Below, one piece after another: positions 1-13,200 of a DNA stretch of 64,000 nucleotides (the first letter of the stretch is position 1; every line of letters begins with the position of its first letter). The stretch covers positions 62,001 to 126,000 of the forward strand of contig JBAMDO010000149.1 in NCBI GenBank assembly GCA_037074765.1. The letters are read 5' to 3'. Source of the DNA: Mansonella perstans. Lineage: Eukaryota; Nematoda; Chromadorea; Rhabditida; Onchocercidae. The notes beneath the pieces were generated by a model. The model was not told where the DNA came from and searched no databases. It saw nothing but the letters and a program-made list of their open reading frames with translations. A program made the position numbers and the translations under genes.

Positions 1-1765
1 ACAATAAATAATAGACAAAATTCTTCAAAAATATGTTTGAATGTGTGAGTTTTACTCCATTATTGTTATTAAAATATTAGACAAGGAACGGCTATAAAAT
101 GTATATATTTCAAATGTTGCTGGAAGTTAAGGTAGGAATTTGATTGTCCGATTCTGATCACAATATCTTAATTTTATTAATTTATACGAGTGTTTAATCA
201 ATTTACAGTTTACAGAATTATATTAGTGACTGCTTCAGAATGATTCAGGCTAAGTTAACCATAAATAAGTGTAATTTTCTGTATGCTATGAATATTGATT
301 TCCCGAATGTTTCATATTTTTAAAAGATGAACAATTTACTTTTTTTTTTTTTATATGCTGTCATGACATACACCTATTCTATGTATTACATATAACTTGA
401 TACTTGTTTTCACAGTTCTCCCTAATAGAAATAATGTACTTGATAAAATACCACTTTTCCTTACTCTCTCTTTCTACATTTCATTCTCTTCCCAAGGTTG
501 TTGTAACTGTTCTTTTTGCTATTTAAGAAAGTGACAAATTGGTGACACTTCGTTCCTTTTTTTTTTATCCGCCATATGTATTCGCATATTTTTTACACCA
601 ATTTTGTTTGCTTCCTAGTCTGCTAATTTCTACAAGTATTTTTCTTTCCGATTTTTTTTTTTGGATTTTATCGTTTTTCTTTTAAAAGAAGTTTGTTTTA
701 AATTTCATCAATATTATGGAATTATACCACTAAGATATATTGCAATTATACTGCATATTTTCGATTATTTCAAAAAGTTGGCGATTAGTGAATTTTCAAT
801 AAATTTCACTGTTTTTTTTTTATGCACAAAAGTACGTCATTCCTTCATTCCTTTTATTCCATTATTCCTTTCATGTACATCATTTTTTCACATTACTGCT
901 GTAACTTAAACTCCATTGCAATTTTGAAATTCACTTCTGGAGTAAAGGATTACCTTGGTGAACAGCGGAAAAATTATGAGATATCAGATGTCGGACGAAT
1001 CATTTTTGTTCAGTGAACGCAAGACTGTTTGGTACAGGATATTATTTCAATGAATTTTATCATAAAATTTTCAGTACTATTGGAAAATAATCTGTCCAGT
1101 GAAATTTTTTCTAAATTCAATGCCGTATTTTTGTAAAATTGTTTTGGCTTAAACAAGCTTGTTTATTCATTTACAAAAAAAAAATTAACGGAATGGAAAA
1201 AATAGAAGAGGGATTAATGTGGAGCAGGAGACTAAAATTAATATAATTATCAGAAATCATCCTTTAGCATTTTTAAGAGCTTTTTATTAGAACTTTACAT
1301 TGTGTAAAACTCCCACCCTATAAAAATTTTTTCCTAAAACCCTACTGATGGAAATAAATTCGCTTCCAGTATTTTAATTCTCAGGAACCATTTTACCTGT
1401 TGCTTAGGAATAGGATAATTTATGTACTGTTTCAATTTTTGCAATGGAATCCGAAGGATAATGAATAAGGGAGAATTCTACTTGCTAATTTACTCAGATT
1501 TCGAATTCCGTATTTCAGTGACTTACTTGATCGAAACTGAAAAGTTTTAATCCTCCTTTTCATCATTCTACAAACAAATTTTGTTTTTCGTTTCATGCAT
1601 GCAGCACAATTTTTGCCAGCAAAATCTTTTATTGTTTTAAAATAAATTTGGTTTCGTTGATCGGTTGATATTTTTTTTTTTTTTAAATCGAAATTTACAA
1701 TAGGAAAAGAGAGAATTCTCGAAACTTATCAACTTTAAAAATGTTTTTGTAACATCATGTTTTTT
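1..1765. other. Intergenic, no gene seen
   Basis: AT-rich DNA with many T runs. The short open frames here (for example 661-909) have no codon structure, conserved motif or splice context that I can support. It presumably holds the upstream region of the cytochrome b5 gene and the end of a gene to the left. Confidence 0.5.
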
Positions 1766-1773
1766 TTTAGCAG
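1761..1773 (+). promoter_or_regulatory. Probable spliced-leader acceptor of cytochrome b5
   Basis: A T run followed by AG (1769-1770) and CAG (1771-1773) lies only 2-5 bases before the ATG at 1776. There is no coding exon upstream in frame. A start this close to an acceptor is the usual picture for nematode mRNAs that receive a 22-nt spliced leader. This is inferred; no transcript was seen. Confidence 0.55.
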
Positions 1774-1775
1774 AA

Positions 1776-2836
1776 ATGACTGGTTTGCAAAGGGTGACAC
1801 GAGCACAGGTAGCAAAGCATAACTCTAGTAGTAGTATATGGGTTTGCATCGCGAACGAAGTTTACGATCTCACCACATTTCTGGATCAAGCAAGTTCATT
1901 TTTATAGCTCTGCCGTATTTCTCACATCAGCTTGCATTATGCAATTCAGTTATTTATTTTTTGATCAAAAATTATCCATGTTGTGACTATTTCTATCATA
2001 TTCCGCAACACCATGATCTGTGATTGTTATGGTAATTTCAGCATCCAGGAGGTAGTGAAGTTTTGCTGAAACTAGCTGGTCTTGATGCCACTGAACAGTA
2101 TGAAGATATCGGACATTCAACGGAAGCCCGACTTATGAGGGAGAATTATTTGATGGCCGAAATAGTTGATGTAAAAAACAAATGATTTTCAAAAAGTTCC
2201 TTCTTTTTAAACTTTTTCCAAACTTTGTTTGTTGTTTTTTTTTTTTATACATAAACCATAAGCAATTTTCTTATCATTCCTTCTAGTTTTTACGAAAATT
2301 TTTTCCGAATTTCTGATTATTAGATTCCTAAAAGTTTTCTACATTTAGAACTTCACTTCCAATGTGACAAAAAATACATTCGAATTGCTTTTGGTTCATA
2401 AGAAAATTAATAGACAAAATTTTCAAAATCTTACCAGAATCGCTTGTTAAAAAAGTGTTTGCGCCATTGTGAGGTGATTATTGTCATAGTTCAGGAGGAA
2501 AAAATGACATATTCATATGATAGTGAGAAATTGTGCGAGATGGGAACCGATGTAGCTGAAAATAAAAAGTAAGTTCAGCAAGAAAAAATTTATGCACGCT
2601 TAAAAATTTATGCACGAAAAAGAAGAGATTTTCCTGAATTCATTCTATATCGTTCCATAACTCACCACCACATCTCACAATTAATGGCTCATTTAATTGC
2701 AACTGTAGTAAAATACTGCCAGTTTATTAATGCGAAATATTTTAAATTTAGTGACTCTGTCACGATGGATCCGATGGTATGTGTTGCGCTATTGGCCGCT
2801 GTATTTGCTACCATATATTACTTCATGTTTTATTAG
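1776..2836 (+). CDS. Cytochrome b5, tail-anchored
   Basis: Small haem protein that passes electrons to desaturases, P450s and other ER enzymes. Exons 1776-1889, 2042-2170, 2495-2568 and 2752-2836 join in frame to 133 aa, the usual length for the microsomal form. The start [16 protein letters not shown] fits the family N-terminus. The haem-binding HPGGSE motif gives H39, and GHSTEA gives the second ligand H63, a spacing of 24 as in known b5 proteins. A charged linker follows, then a hydrophobic tail at about residues 113-133 ending in FMFY, typical of an ER tail anchor. Intron 1 starts with GC (CAA|GCAAGT) and ends TTTCAG; no GT donor keeps frame. Reading through intron 2 meets a stop at 2183-2185, which would give a soluble form without the anchor. 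Orthology to one particular C. elegans cyb-5 copy was not settled. Confidence 0.92.
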
Positions 2837-4042
2837 TGTACGTCATTTTGTTCGCAGATTGTTCAAAAATTTGTATTTTTCTTAAAAATTCGCATTTTTT
2901 TCAGGTTCACCAAATTGCTTAGTGCGTCATTCAATCGTTTAATTTTTTAGTTCTTGTGATAAAAAGAAATTCCTTTTAGTTATCTTTATGTAAAATTTAT
3001 TCAAAATCGAACAAATTTTTGATTTAATTTGATCTATTTAATACATTAAATGTTATTTGATATGTCCATTGATTTAGGTGAACCTCTTGTTTCGGAAGTT
3101 TCGTATTTACCTTTCCTTATTCACCTGAAATTCAGAAGTCTTACACATTCGAAAGTGAACAAAAATTAGTGTTTGTTACTTTAACATATTCTAACATACT
3201 TTAGAGCAAATCTTAAGTCATCATTTATACGGGAAATTTTGAATTTCTTATTTTTGTTCTATTAAATCCTTATATAACATCAAAATTTCCGCTAAAATAT
3301 TTTTTACTAGATGTCTGGATAGGATAAGTGATGGATGGAGAAATGATGTATTTATTAATATGAAGTAAAATTGACGTTTGATTTCGAAATTCTTATTGAT
3401 AAAAAGCATCCTGTGCTGAAATGAATTTCAACTTACAATAAGAAATAATTTGATTCAAAATAAAAATCGAACATACTAGTAAAACCGAACTTTCTGAGCC
3501 TCTATTCTAAAAATCTCGACTTCTATTTTCTTAAAAACCTCAAGAAATTTTCTTCCGCACTGCACCGACATTTAAAGTAGTGCAAGTTTTGTGAGCAAGA
3601 ATAATAACTTTGATCGATGCAAACTACACACATCTTTAACTAGCACTGTAGGATGGTTGGTCAAAGTACTGTAGGATGATATGTTTAAATATGGAAAAGT
3701 AGTCCCATTGATCTTTAACTAATCCATCTTTAATCAATTCCACAGATTATTTATTAATTTTTTTTCGACCGAGGGAAGATACTTTAAAAGCTGGTCCAGA
3801 ATTATTTGCATTCTTTATAAATTTATGATTTTTAACTAATTTGAAGCTAATCAGTGGATGATATCTCTGTGAGTTAAAGCGTGGTAGCTTAAAATAAATC
3901 TGATTGAATTATGTTTATGCCTGTATATTGTTTAGTTTTAGAGCAAATAATTGCTCAATGTCAAGATCAAAGATATTTGTAATATAGGGGTAAAGTTAGT
4001 TGAAATCTCGACTTAAAATCTCATGTATATATGGTCTGAAGT
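2837..4042. other. Spacer between cytochrome b5 and the membrane-protein gene
   Basis: Likely 3' UTR of cytochrome b5 followed by promoter DNA. No coding exon or RNA gene was recognised. Confidence 0.5.
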
Positions 4043-7000
4043 ATGAAGTTACGGCTCTGGGCAACGGTTTTGGTTGTTGCTACTGAAATGGCTGCTGTAT
4101 CATCAAAAAAAGTCCTACAAAGCAAAAAAGAAAACTTCAACAGGTTTTTTTTGTCAAGTCTGTAACGGAATAATTTACGCAATGAGACAATGCTTTTTAG
4201 CTTGAAATAGTGTTCTATAAATGTAACTGAGCCATTTTGGTAAATGAAATTTTTGAAATTTTATTAATGTTGACACTTCTATAAATTTTTTTATTGTGAT
4301 ACGATTGGTTTTATTACTCTTTTGATGGTCAAAAGCTATGGTCAAATTTTTCGACAATTTGATAAGACTCAAAACAGTGCTTGCTCAGATCGGATTTTAG
4401 CACAAATAGCAACAAGTCGAGACAATTGTCTTTAAAAGAATCAATCAGCCAGGTGTGGAAGAAAGTAAAACGGTTAGTTGAAGAAGTATACGACAAAGGT
4501 TTCTGGGCAATTGCCGATATCAAGGTCTTTTCTTCTGAAAAAATTTATTAACTTGTATTTTCTCTTGTAATGATGGAGAGATTTGCATATTGGCAATGTT
4601 ATCTGGTCTCATTCATAACTTTATTTAATTTTCGTAACGATTGGAGTTTAACAAGGATTCAAATGAATGTGTAGTAAAATTAAGTACTCTACTATAGCAC
4701 AAAAATAATTTTATTTTTTTCAAAGCAAATACGGAATACTGACTGAGTTCCTTGCAAAAATTACGTTAATTTTATGACATATGGCCTAAAAAGAAAGGAA
4801 GCTAAATTTTATTGCAGCGTTCATTCATAGGGGTGTTATTCGGAGAGACCGTTCGAACTGCAATGCCACGAACGCCACGTAGCGTAAAGGACGCTACAAA
4901 ACAGTTAGCTACTATTGCGAAATTAATTCATCAAAATCCTACGGATCGATGCCTTGCTGTAGTTTACGTGAACATAGCGTGATTGCTTTTTCTTTCAACT
5001 TCGTTTTATTTCTTCAGCTACTTTTGTTGAAATTTTAAAAATGTAAGATGATAGTTAAACGAAAATGTTCTACTAAAAAAGGAATCAATATGGTGAATTC
5101 ACTCTCTCTGGAAAACAGACCAGTCAATTTAACTTTTTAGAATTTCTGTTTCTTTAACAAATTCTGAAATTCTTGAATCGGAAATAAAAAGTTTAATAAG
5201 ACATCTTTTTTTAGGATTTTTGTAATTGGTTACACAATATTAATTACTTATAACATATACTGCTATTTCCGCTATCGGCGAGCCTGGGCAGCTGAAGCAA
5301 ACGACCAGACGACATTCAAATTGAATTATTCAACTTTTAGCACAAATTTACCGAAAAATCTGCGTTCGGCAATCAGAAGGTGAAGTTACCAATGAATTTA
5401 ATAGTTTGTTTATCCAATTCAGCCATCTCTTTGCTAGGCTAATTGTATAATTGAACGTAAAAGACTGCAATTTTAGCGAAAAAACATGTTTAATTAATCC
5501 ACTAATTTAGACAACGGTGATTTATAGCAGCACTTTTTTTGTGTTTTGTTTTGGTCAGCCTATAACCCAGCGATATTCTCACATAACGATAAACATAGAA
5601 GCTGATTAATTGGCTGTATCATTCGCAGCTGATCATTCATGTGCGATGAAATAAACAAATCTTCGAGGACAAATTCTTAAATATACATCATCACATCGAT
5701 CCGCTTCAATTCATCAAATTTTTCCACTGAAATTGCAATTACTGGCGTTAATCTATTTATTAATTTAATTTTGTTTCGTTTGTACATTTTCATCAAATAA
5801 TTAATTCCTCAATCAACTAATGATAAGTAAGCGATGGCATCCTAATTTAGTTAAAAAATTTTCGAAGAACTGTTTCCAAAGAATTGTGTGACCCTTTTCT
5901 TCAGACTAGCATTGGCGACAACAAGACAATTTATGAATTTATCAGTAAGCCCGACAAATATAATCTTAGAAGAAGAAATGATAATAGATGAAGCCGTGGA
6001 AGGAAGAAGAGATAAAAGGTTACCAGTTAGCAGTTCTAACAAAGAAACGGGATTGTATATTGTTCATAATATTCAGCATGTACATGTCATTCGTTAAATA
6101 GGTAGTCATGGTGTTATGTAGGCCTATTAACCACCAAACAAATCAAATTTTAAATAAAGTTAAGACTGAAAAGAAGCCATGTGATGCGCTACAGCATCGT
6201 AATTTACAGAAGTGATTATTTCAATGACTATGGGTCTTAAAAATCTTGTTTTTTTCTTGTATCAAATTGTTAACTACATCGAATTAATTGTACTTTCCAA
6301 GACATTTAACAAATACCGCATTTATTTTCTGCAGAACGAATGAAATTGGTTTGCTACAGAATGTGAAGCAACTCAAATTGCAAGCGAATAATCAAGAAAA
6401 TATTGCAAAATTCGATCCTACCAAACATATAACAAGGTTACTTGTGAAAATTTCAGTTTTTCTTCATAAAATATGAAAAATATTTTGAGGAATTTCTTAA
6501 CTTTTTAACAAAAATTCATTTTAAATTACCACAGAAATTATTTGAATAAATCTGAGAAATACATGTTGATAGAGTTGATGTGGAAATGTCATACAAACGG
6601 GAATTATCAATGACTGATGGTACGACAAAAATGACTGATGATGATACGACAAAAATGCTGGAAAGAATCAATCATTTAGAAGAAAGGTTTCTTTCAATGT
6701 ATTTGCATTTTACTTTGATTGAAGCAGATTTACTCCAAACTAGAAATATATTCGATTTGTCATGAAAAGTTCATAATTACTTCTGCTTTCAAGATGATAA
6801 AATTATTATGCAAATTGGGAGAATCCGAAACAATTGCTTTACTGCAAGAAATATTTTGATTTTGCGTGAGAATGAGACATACATAACATCATTTTGAATA
6901 AATTTGAAAGCTTGTGTTTTTCTTCATTAGAGAAATTAATTAGTTGGTTTATAGTTTGCTTGACGTACCAGAATTAGTGGATGACAGCGATGGAATGTCG

Positions 7001-7294
7001 TCTGCATCTTTGATGAGGTTATTCTGTTTACATTTTATAGAATCGAACTTGAAGATCTCAGATTTGGTAATGCAAAATTTTAATTTAAGATCTCATGTTA
7101 AAACGCACGATATGTTTGGAAAATCCAGTATGAAATTATGAATGTCAAGATAAACAATTGTTAAATTTTATCAATCCTTAATTGCAAATTACAGGCATCA
7201 TATCCAGAAAACAACTGACGAGGAATCCAAACAAATTCCTGTTTTTGATAACAGCAGTGAAGAATTTGCAAAAGACTATAGAATCACACCATGA
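4043..7294 (+). CDS. Unrecognised single-pass membrane protein, nine exons
   Basis: I do not recognise the family. Exons 4043-4143, 4389 (or 4401)-4524, 4818-4978, 5215-5379, 5905-6018, 6335-6436, 6573-6686, 6955-7017 and 7195-7294 join in frame to about 351 aa. Residues 1-20 (MKLRLWATVLVVATEMAAVS) look like a signal peptide. A basic region follows, then a hydrophobic stretch at about 125-147 (LAVVYVNIAIFVIGYTILIT) that is split by intron 3 and reads as one membrane helix. It is followed by FRYRRAW, a positive stop-transfer flank. The remaining ~200 residues are polar and acidic, rich in E, D, S and T, with runs such as LDVPELVDDSDGMSSASLM. Predicted topology is lumen or outside N-terminus, cytoplasmic acidic tail. 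The exon 7 acceptor (gttgatag) is weak. Reading on past 6018 gives an alternative end at 6097. Confidence 0.6.
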
Positions 7295-10217
7295 AATTCT
7301 GGTACTTGCTGTGAAAATTATTTAATAACTTAAAAACGAACTGAAATTAGAGTCTCCGTAAAACCTTTTTTCCTCTCGACAACTTGACGATTTCGAAGGG
7401 AATCTAGTAAAACATCTCTCTCATTATCTTCTGAAAGAATAGAGTTAGTTGAATGATAGTATTTTATGAAGTGAATTTAAGGCGAACATTTTGAAAACGT
7501 TCAAAGACAGAGATTCACTTTTTTTCAATATTGGTGAGGAAGTTGAAGAGTTTTCAGAAGTACATGAAAATTTTGACTATAATGTTGTTCAAGATGGGAA
7601 TTCCAATAAATTATATTCAGTAGGATGCGGACACGTCACAAGTAGGAGTTTATAAATTACAGCAATAGATGCAGAGATGAAGGAAAGATGAGAATTATGC
7701 AAAGAAACGACAGCGGAAAATTCCTTAAATATAGATCGAAAATACTTGTAAAAACAAATAATTTCCTAACAATTGGGAGCAAAATTTTTGTTTCGCTCAC
7801 TTCTTACTGAAATATTTTTAGAAAAATTTCTTCTTTGGACATTATAGAAAGATTTATTTACTGTCATATGAAGTTGCACTATTTAATTTTTTAGTGATGA
7901 ATTTACTCGTAAAATATTTATAAATGAAAACTGAACGATGAGATTTCGTAGCTTAGTATGAGCTAAGCATCTATTAGGAATTAAGTATCTGTTACTTTCT
8001 GGAGAAAAACAGAAACAAAAAAGCTCATATTGATGGAATTTATTTCTTTTGTAATTTTGTTAATATCCATTTATTATTTTTGGCTACAGTTGTTTGTTGC
8101 TCGTCACTTCAATAAATCGCTTTTCTTTCTTTGCAAGCAAAATAAACTTGGAGTGTTAAGCTTTAGTTGCCAGAATTTCCGAAAAAAATGGGTGCTCTAA
8201 GATGAAACAGAATAGAAATAAGACCCAGATGGAGCGGTAGATCGAACAAGTAGTCTTTTGTACTCCGCTCCATATCTTTCACGTTGGAGGAATAGCACAT
8301 GCTGACAGAATAAAGTTGTAATACGAAGTAATGGTTTTTGGAACAACGACTGCCTCTGGGAGTCATTGGTGATTCAAGTCTGATAGCTGGGTTGTTAGGA
8401 TGTTGGAATGAGTTCTGTTTGGGATGTAACGGGGATTTCAAATAATGAAGAGTGAGAAGTATATACTATGGTAGAAAGTATCTGGAATAAATGAAGCGTT
8501 GGGAAATGGATGTGAAGGAGTGAATAATATTCTTGAGATTTTAGTTGTCTAACAAAAGCTATGGCAGCAACATTACCATTACTCCTGAAGGAAGATAACA
8601 TAATTACTTAAATTACCAATTTTGATTTTATTTCATTATAGTGAAGCAGTTTTTGTATGAAAAAAATGAATGTTTTTAAAAGCAATAAAATGGCTTCATT
8701 TCCACATATTTCATATTCCATATTGATCGTATCAGACATCACTAACGATTACATCGAAGGATGCGTATCGTTGTATTTAGACATTATTAACCTATTTCTG
8801 AGAATATTGCAGATTTTAAATGAAGCTAATCGAAATTAGTTTGCTACTCCATTAATTTCATTGGAGGAAGTTTGAGTCACCCACTTCTCGTTGTTCTTTA
8901 ATTTAAAAAGGCAAGAGAATCCCTAAAGTTTATGAATTGATCGTATAATTTTTATGTTATTTTATAGATTTTATAAATTTAATGTAGTGAATGTATTAGA
9001 AATTTCTATATAGAGGATAGCAACCAGATATTTATTTTTCTAAAATTCCTGGACAAATTCTCTGACTTGAGGCTCTAATAACTATCTTATTTCACCACAT
9101 GATTCCTTATCATATTTTATTGACAATTTGTTCTGTCTTCATCGATAGAACTTTCAGAGAAAAGTTTTCAGTGGATTGTACGTTGAATGCGACACACTTT
9201 TCAGTTGCATTAGTTCTGAAGAACATTCCAACTGGAAATAAGAGGTGTCGTCCTACTCATTCTATGCTGTGTGATATGTATGTGCGAGACTTTACGTACA
9301 GGAATGTGTTTTGCTTGCATATATTCGGCTCCATATCATGTAGTTCTTCCAACATGGTAGTTTAGTCCCCTCTGAACTGAGTTTCGTATTTTATGATGAG
9401 TTACTTTTTCTTCCTTCTTTTGTTACTGATATGAATCGCTTTTGTCTTAAACATACCACTTTTTAAGCTGACAATTTTAGCAACAGAATATTTACTAGCA
9501 GTAGAATTTTAATACAGTTAAGTAATCCATTAGCAGTAGAACTTTAATAAGTTTTTATTAAAGTTTTTTTTAGAACTTCGTTCTTAAGGAAAAAAGTGTA
9601 GTCCAAAAGAGAAAGTGTTCAGGTTTTGATAAAATCGTTTCATGCTCGATATTTTCTTTTGTGAATGTCAATAGTCTATCCGGAGAATGTCTGTCGAATT
9701 TTGTTTTTTTATAACGATATTTAAACTAGAAAAGTCAGCGCAAATATTGAATTCCGCATTAGTTGCCGATAATATAATCGAATAATGGTCAAAATATCGT
9801 GCCTGTTGTTGGATTGTACTAGCAACAAGCACAGTGCTTAGATTGTTTTGACATTTTATATCCAGTTTTGTACCTGAAGAGTATTTTTCATTGAGGAAGA
9901 CGTGATATTTTAGTGCTGTAAATTGAATTCATGTCAAGTTTATTTTGAAATATTAGAGGAGAAGTCTTACTGTACAGCCAGAACTATATCCGCACATGCA
10001 AAGAAGTATCACGATAGTTAAGTCTCAAGTTTCGGAAAATGAAAAAAATCTAAGCAAATACAATGCAAAAATCAGGAATATGATATCACTGATAAGAGCA
10101 CTTAACGAAACTGGGCTTATTTGACAAATTTACTGATATTTTGGATTAGAGCTCATCGTTCCAGTTTCAAACATGTTTTTACCAGGTTATTTCAACATAA
10201 TTCAAGTTTGAGCAGTA
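7295..10217. other. Spacer without a supported gene
   Basis: Between the 3' end of the membrane-protein gene and the 3' end of the DB-module gene. A stretch at about 8160-8600 is slightly richer in GC and open on the minus strand over 60-90 codons in two frames. I could not build a spliced model or see a known motif. The rest is AT-rich with nothing recognised. Confidence 0.4.
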
Positions 10218-13200
10218 CTAATTTCTTAAACCGGATAAATGACAAGCAATAATTTCGTCCATCACTTTTCGGCAAACTAGGTGTTCCAAACCAATTCTGC
10301 CAATCTCTTGTCCGGAACGACAAAATATTTCGCATTGCGGTGCGCTGCAAATCATAATTTCAAGTTACAGTTAATATTCAAATGATTCAATGCTTGATTT
10401 CATTTACAAGTAATACTGCCACTGCTAGTATACATGTTGTGATTTAATCACAACTTATCAAGGTTTCCAAAAACAAATTATCTGTTCTATCGATCCTCAC
10501 AGGAATAGTTTCTCTCAACAAGATTTAATGTGCATGAATTACATTAATTTAATGCATTTTGTTAATATTACCTTTTAGTTACTAGTTGTTTATGTCTGCA
10601 GCATTCACTGTTGTCCTGTCCATTTGAAGCACATTGAACAATTGGTCTGATATGTAAAGCTGCGCAAAAACCTGCACCGACGATCGAGTTTAGCTAAAAT
10701 TTAAAAGCTCATAGTCTTGTATGTAAAGAAATTTTAGGGATTTGAAGGACACCAGTAATTATCATTCGTGGGAATTGATACTCAGGAAGTTTATAAGGTG
10801 ATAAAATAATGATTTACTAAAACTTTAATAACATTATGTGTTATGAGTGAAATAAAAATACTTTACCTCACTTTCCTTTACATTATATTTACAGGAATGC
10901 TGACAACTTGCTGGAAGCATTTTGTTGCTGCAGCATTGTTCGAATTGAATGTTCGCTTGTGCAATTGATATACACGGTGAAAAGTCCGGTGCTGTGCCAC
11001 ACTGTGTTGTAAATACTTCCACTTTAAAAAAGAACTTTTTAAATTACAAGTTTTTAAAGTTCTAATTATCTTACCAGGCATTAATAATTAGAATTCCTCA
11101 GTGAAAATATGCCAATACTTTTTTTGTAAATTCATTAAGTGGAATTGCAATCTTTTAAAATCTCATACCCTTTTCCAATTCAGCCAAATTACTGTTAGAA
11201 TTAATGAAATTGTGACTGTTTAACCAATTTATTGATGGAGTTACGTGGTACATTATGTTAAACGAACGTATTTCCCAATGTTTTCGTTGTAAGCCTTCTT
11301 GGACTAAAGGTATCTGTTATTAAAAATATAAGAAAATTTATTTTTTTAAAAACTAAGATTTATATTTGAAAATTTAGACAGTTATAAATAATTTTTTGGA
11401 TATCTCAACTAATAATGTTATAAAAGATAAGTAATTTAACTTTCGGCCATTAAAGCAAAAATATTTCTTAAAAATCTTCATTTCAGAAAAATGGAAAAAA
11501 TTTCTGCACAAAATTTTAGATATATTACCAATCTTTGCACTACGCTTCGGAACAGGCGTCGAAACGATGAATGTTGCATAAATGAACAAACAACCAACAG
11601 CTAAGGGATTTAATTCTTCAAAAGATGATAAAAATCCATGAAATATAAGAGATCGTGTGACTATTCGCAGAGGAAGCATACGCAATATCTCACGCAGTGA
11701 GCAAATAATTGCGTATGCCTACGTTGAACAATACGTCCAGATAATTTTCTATTCAAATTTTCAAGACGAGAATAATTGTAATCTGGTACCTGTGACAAGC
11801 AATGATTGAGGCTCTATGGTGGTATCGGACGGCTCTAGGCCAGACCTAGACGATGATATTGTTGTTGTGGTAGGTGGTATCACATCTTCTGTTACTTCCT
11901 TATCCTCACTACTTGAAATGCCGATCAAGGACTCCTCACTGTTTACTGGAGGTGGTAGGTATCTTTTTTTGGGTAGGCTTCCAGACGATGGTTTTCGACT
12001 TGTTCGTCTCTGAAGTTCTTAATTTTGTAATGAGGCGATATATATTTCAATATTTTTGGATGTTAAGCTTAAATTTGCATGTTATTTGAATGGATTGATT
12101 TCTATCAAATTATGAAAGGATATCAAGTAGATTTACTGAGATTACTTGAGTTATTAATAACTGAGATTACTTGATTATTACTATGTCACTCTAAGATGCA
12201 GAAGTAATTACACACAAATATATCAACGAATTCTGCATCGATTTTACCAAGCATTGTTGCAAAGTGAATTTGAAATATGGAATTTGATCAAATTTTTATA
12301 ACTTTGCGGTCACTTCTTTTCAGCGACAAATTAAAATAACGATATAAAGACCTACTAATCATAATGTTGAGCTAAGTGAGAAGATAAAAAAAGAAATTAC
12401 GATGATTGGTAATGAAGTAGTTTTAATAAGATGGTTATCATTTAAGATGATAATTGTTATCCTTTTATCTTAAATGTTATCTTCATAGATGGCCCTTTGA
12501 CGATCTGATGTGACTCTTAAATATTTCTAAAGTTCTTCAAAATCTCTAGTCCTTTCAAATTTTATTTAGTTTTTTTAGCACTTTATGTGCTTTCGAAAGC
12601 CTGGAATTGAATGGAAAAACAAAATGTTGACTTCAATATTTAATCTTATAGGTTTTATGACAAAATATTCAAAAGAAATACCATTTGAACGCCACCACGC
12701 AAATCTGCGGTGTCACCATCGTTCAAACCATTTTTGTAAATCGTCTGCGGTCCAGTTACCAGTTTTTCCAATTTCCTATCTGAATATTTCCTCTTTTTGG
12801 AAAACAAGATTGGTAGATTCACAGAAAGATTAAATTAACTCTATAAATTTAAAAATAACCTTTAAGGGAGTTTATCACAGATTCATTGGCTGTTGTACGC
12901 GTTTTAACGGCTGAGTGAATGATAGAAGTAATGTTCGCAAGTAATGAAATAATATTTCATGTCAATTAAAAACAAAAAAAATTGCTAAATTTATTTCAAA
13001 TAGTTTACACTTATGATTTACGGTTAAAAGTTGTTCCTCTGTGACATTGTTTTAACAAATTTATCTGTAACACTTTAATATTAACTTAGTGATCAACTGG
13101 TTTAAATAACGCCGTGTCCTATGTTGCTCAATTTTAACTATAAAAAAATTATTCCTGTTTTTTAAAGTGATCAATGAGTCAGAGCAAATTAAATTCGTTT

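Noticed and set aside
7041..7067. Possible 26-nt exon between exons 8 and 9 of the membrane-protein gene
   Set aside because: Has acceptor and donor, but its length would shift the frame. Skipping it keeps exons 8 and 9 in frame to a natural stop.
8163..8601. Minus-strand open frames of 68-92 codons
   Set aside because: No conserved motif and no consistent splice model in any frame. Kept only as a note in the spacer entry.
9099..9365. Plus-strand 88-codon open frame
   Set aside because: No motif, no splice context, Cys/Phe-rich as expected from AT-rich non-coding DNA.
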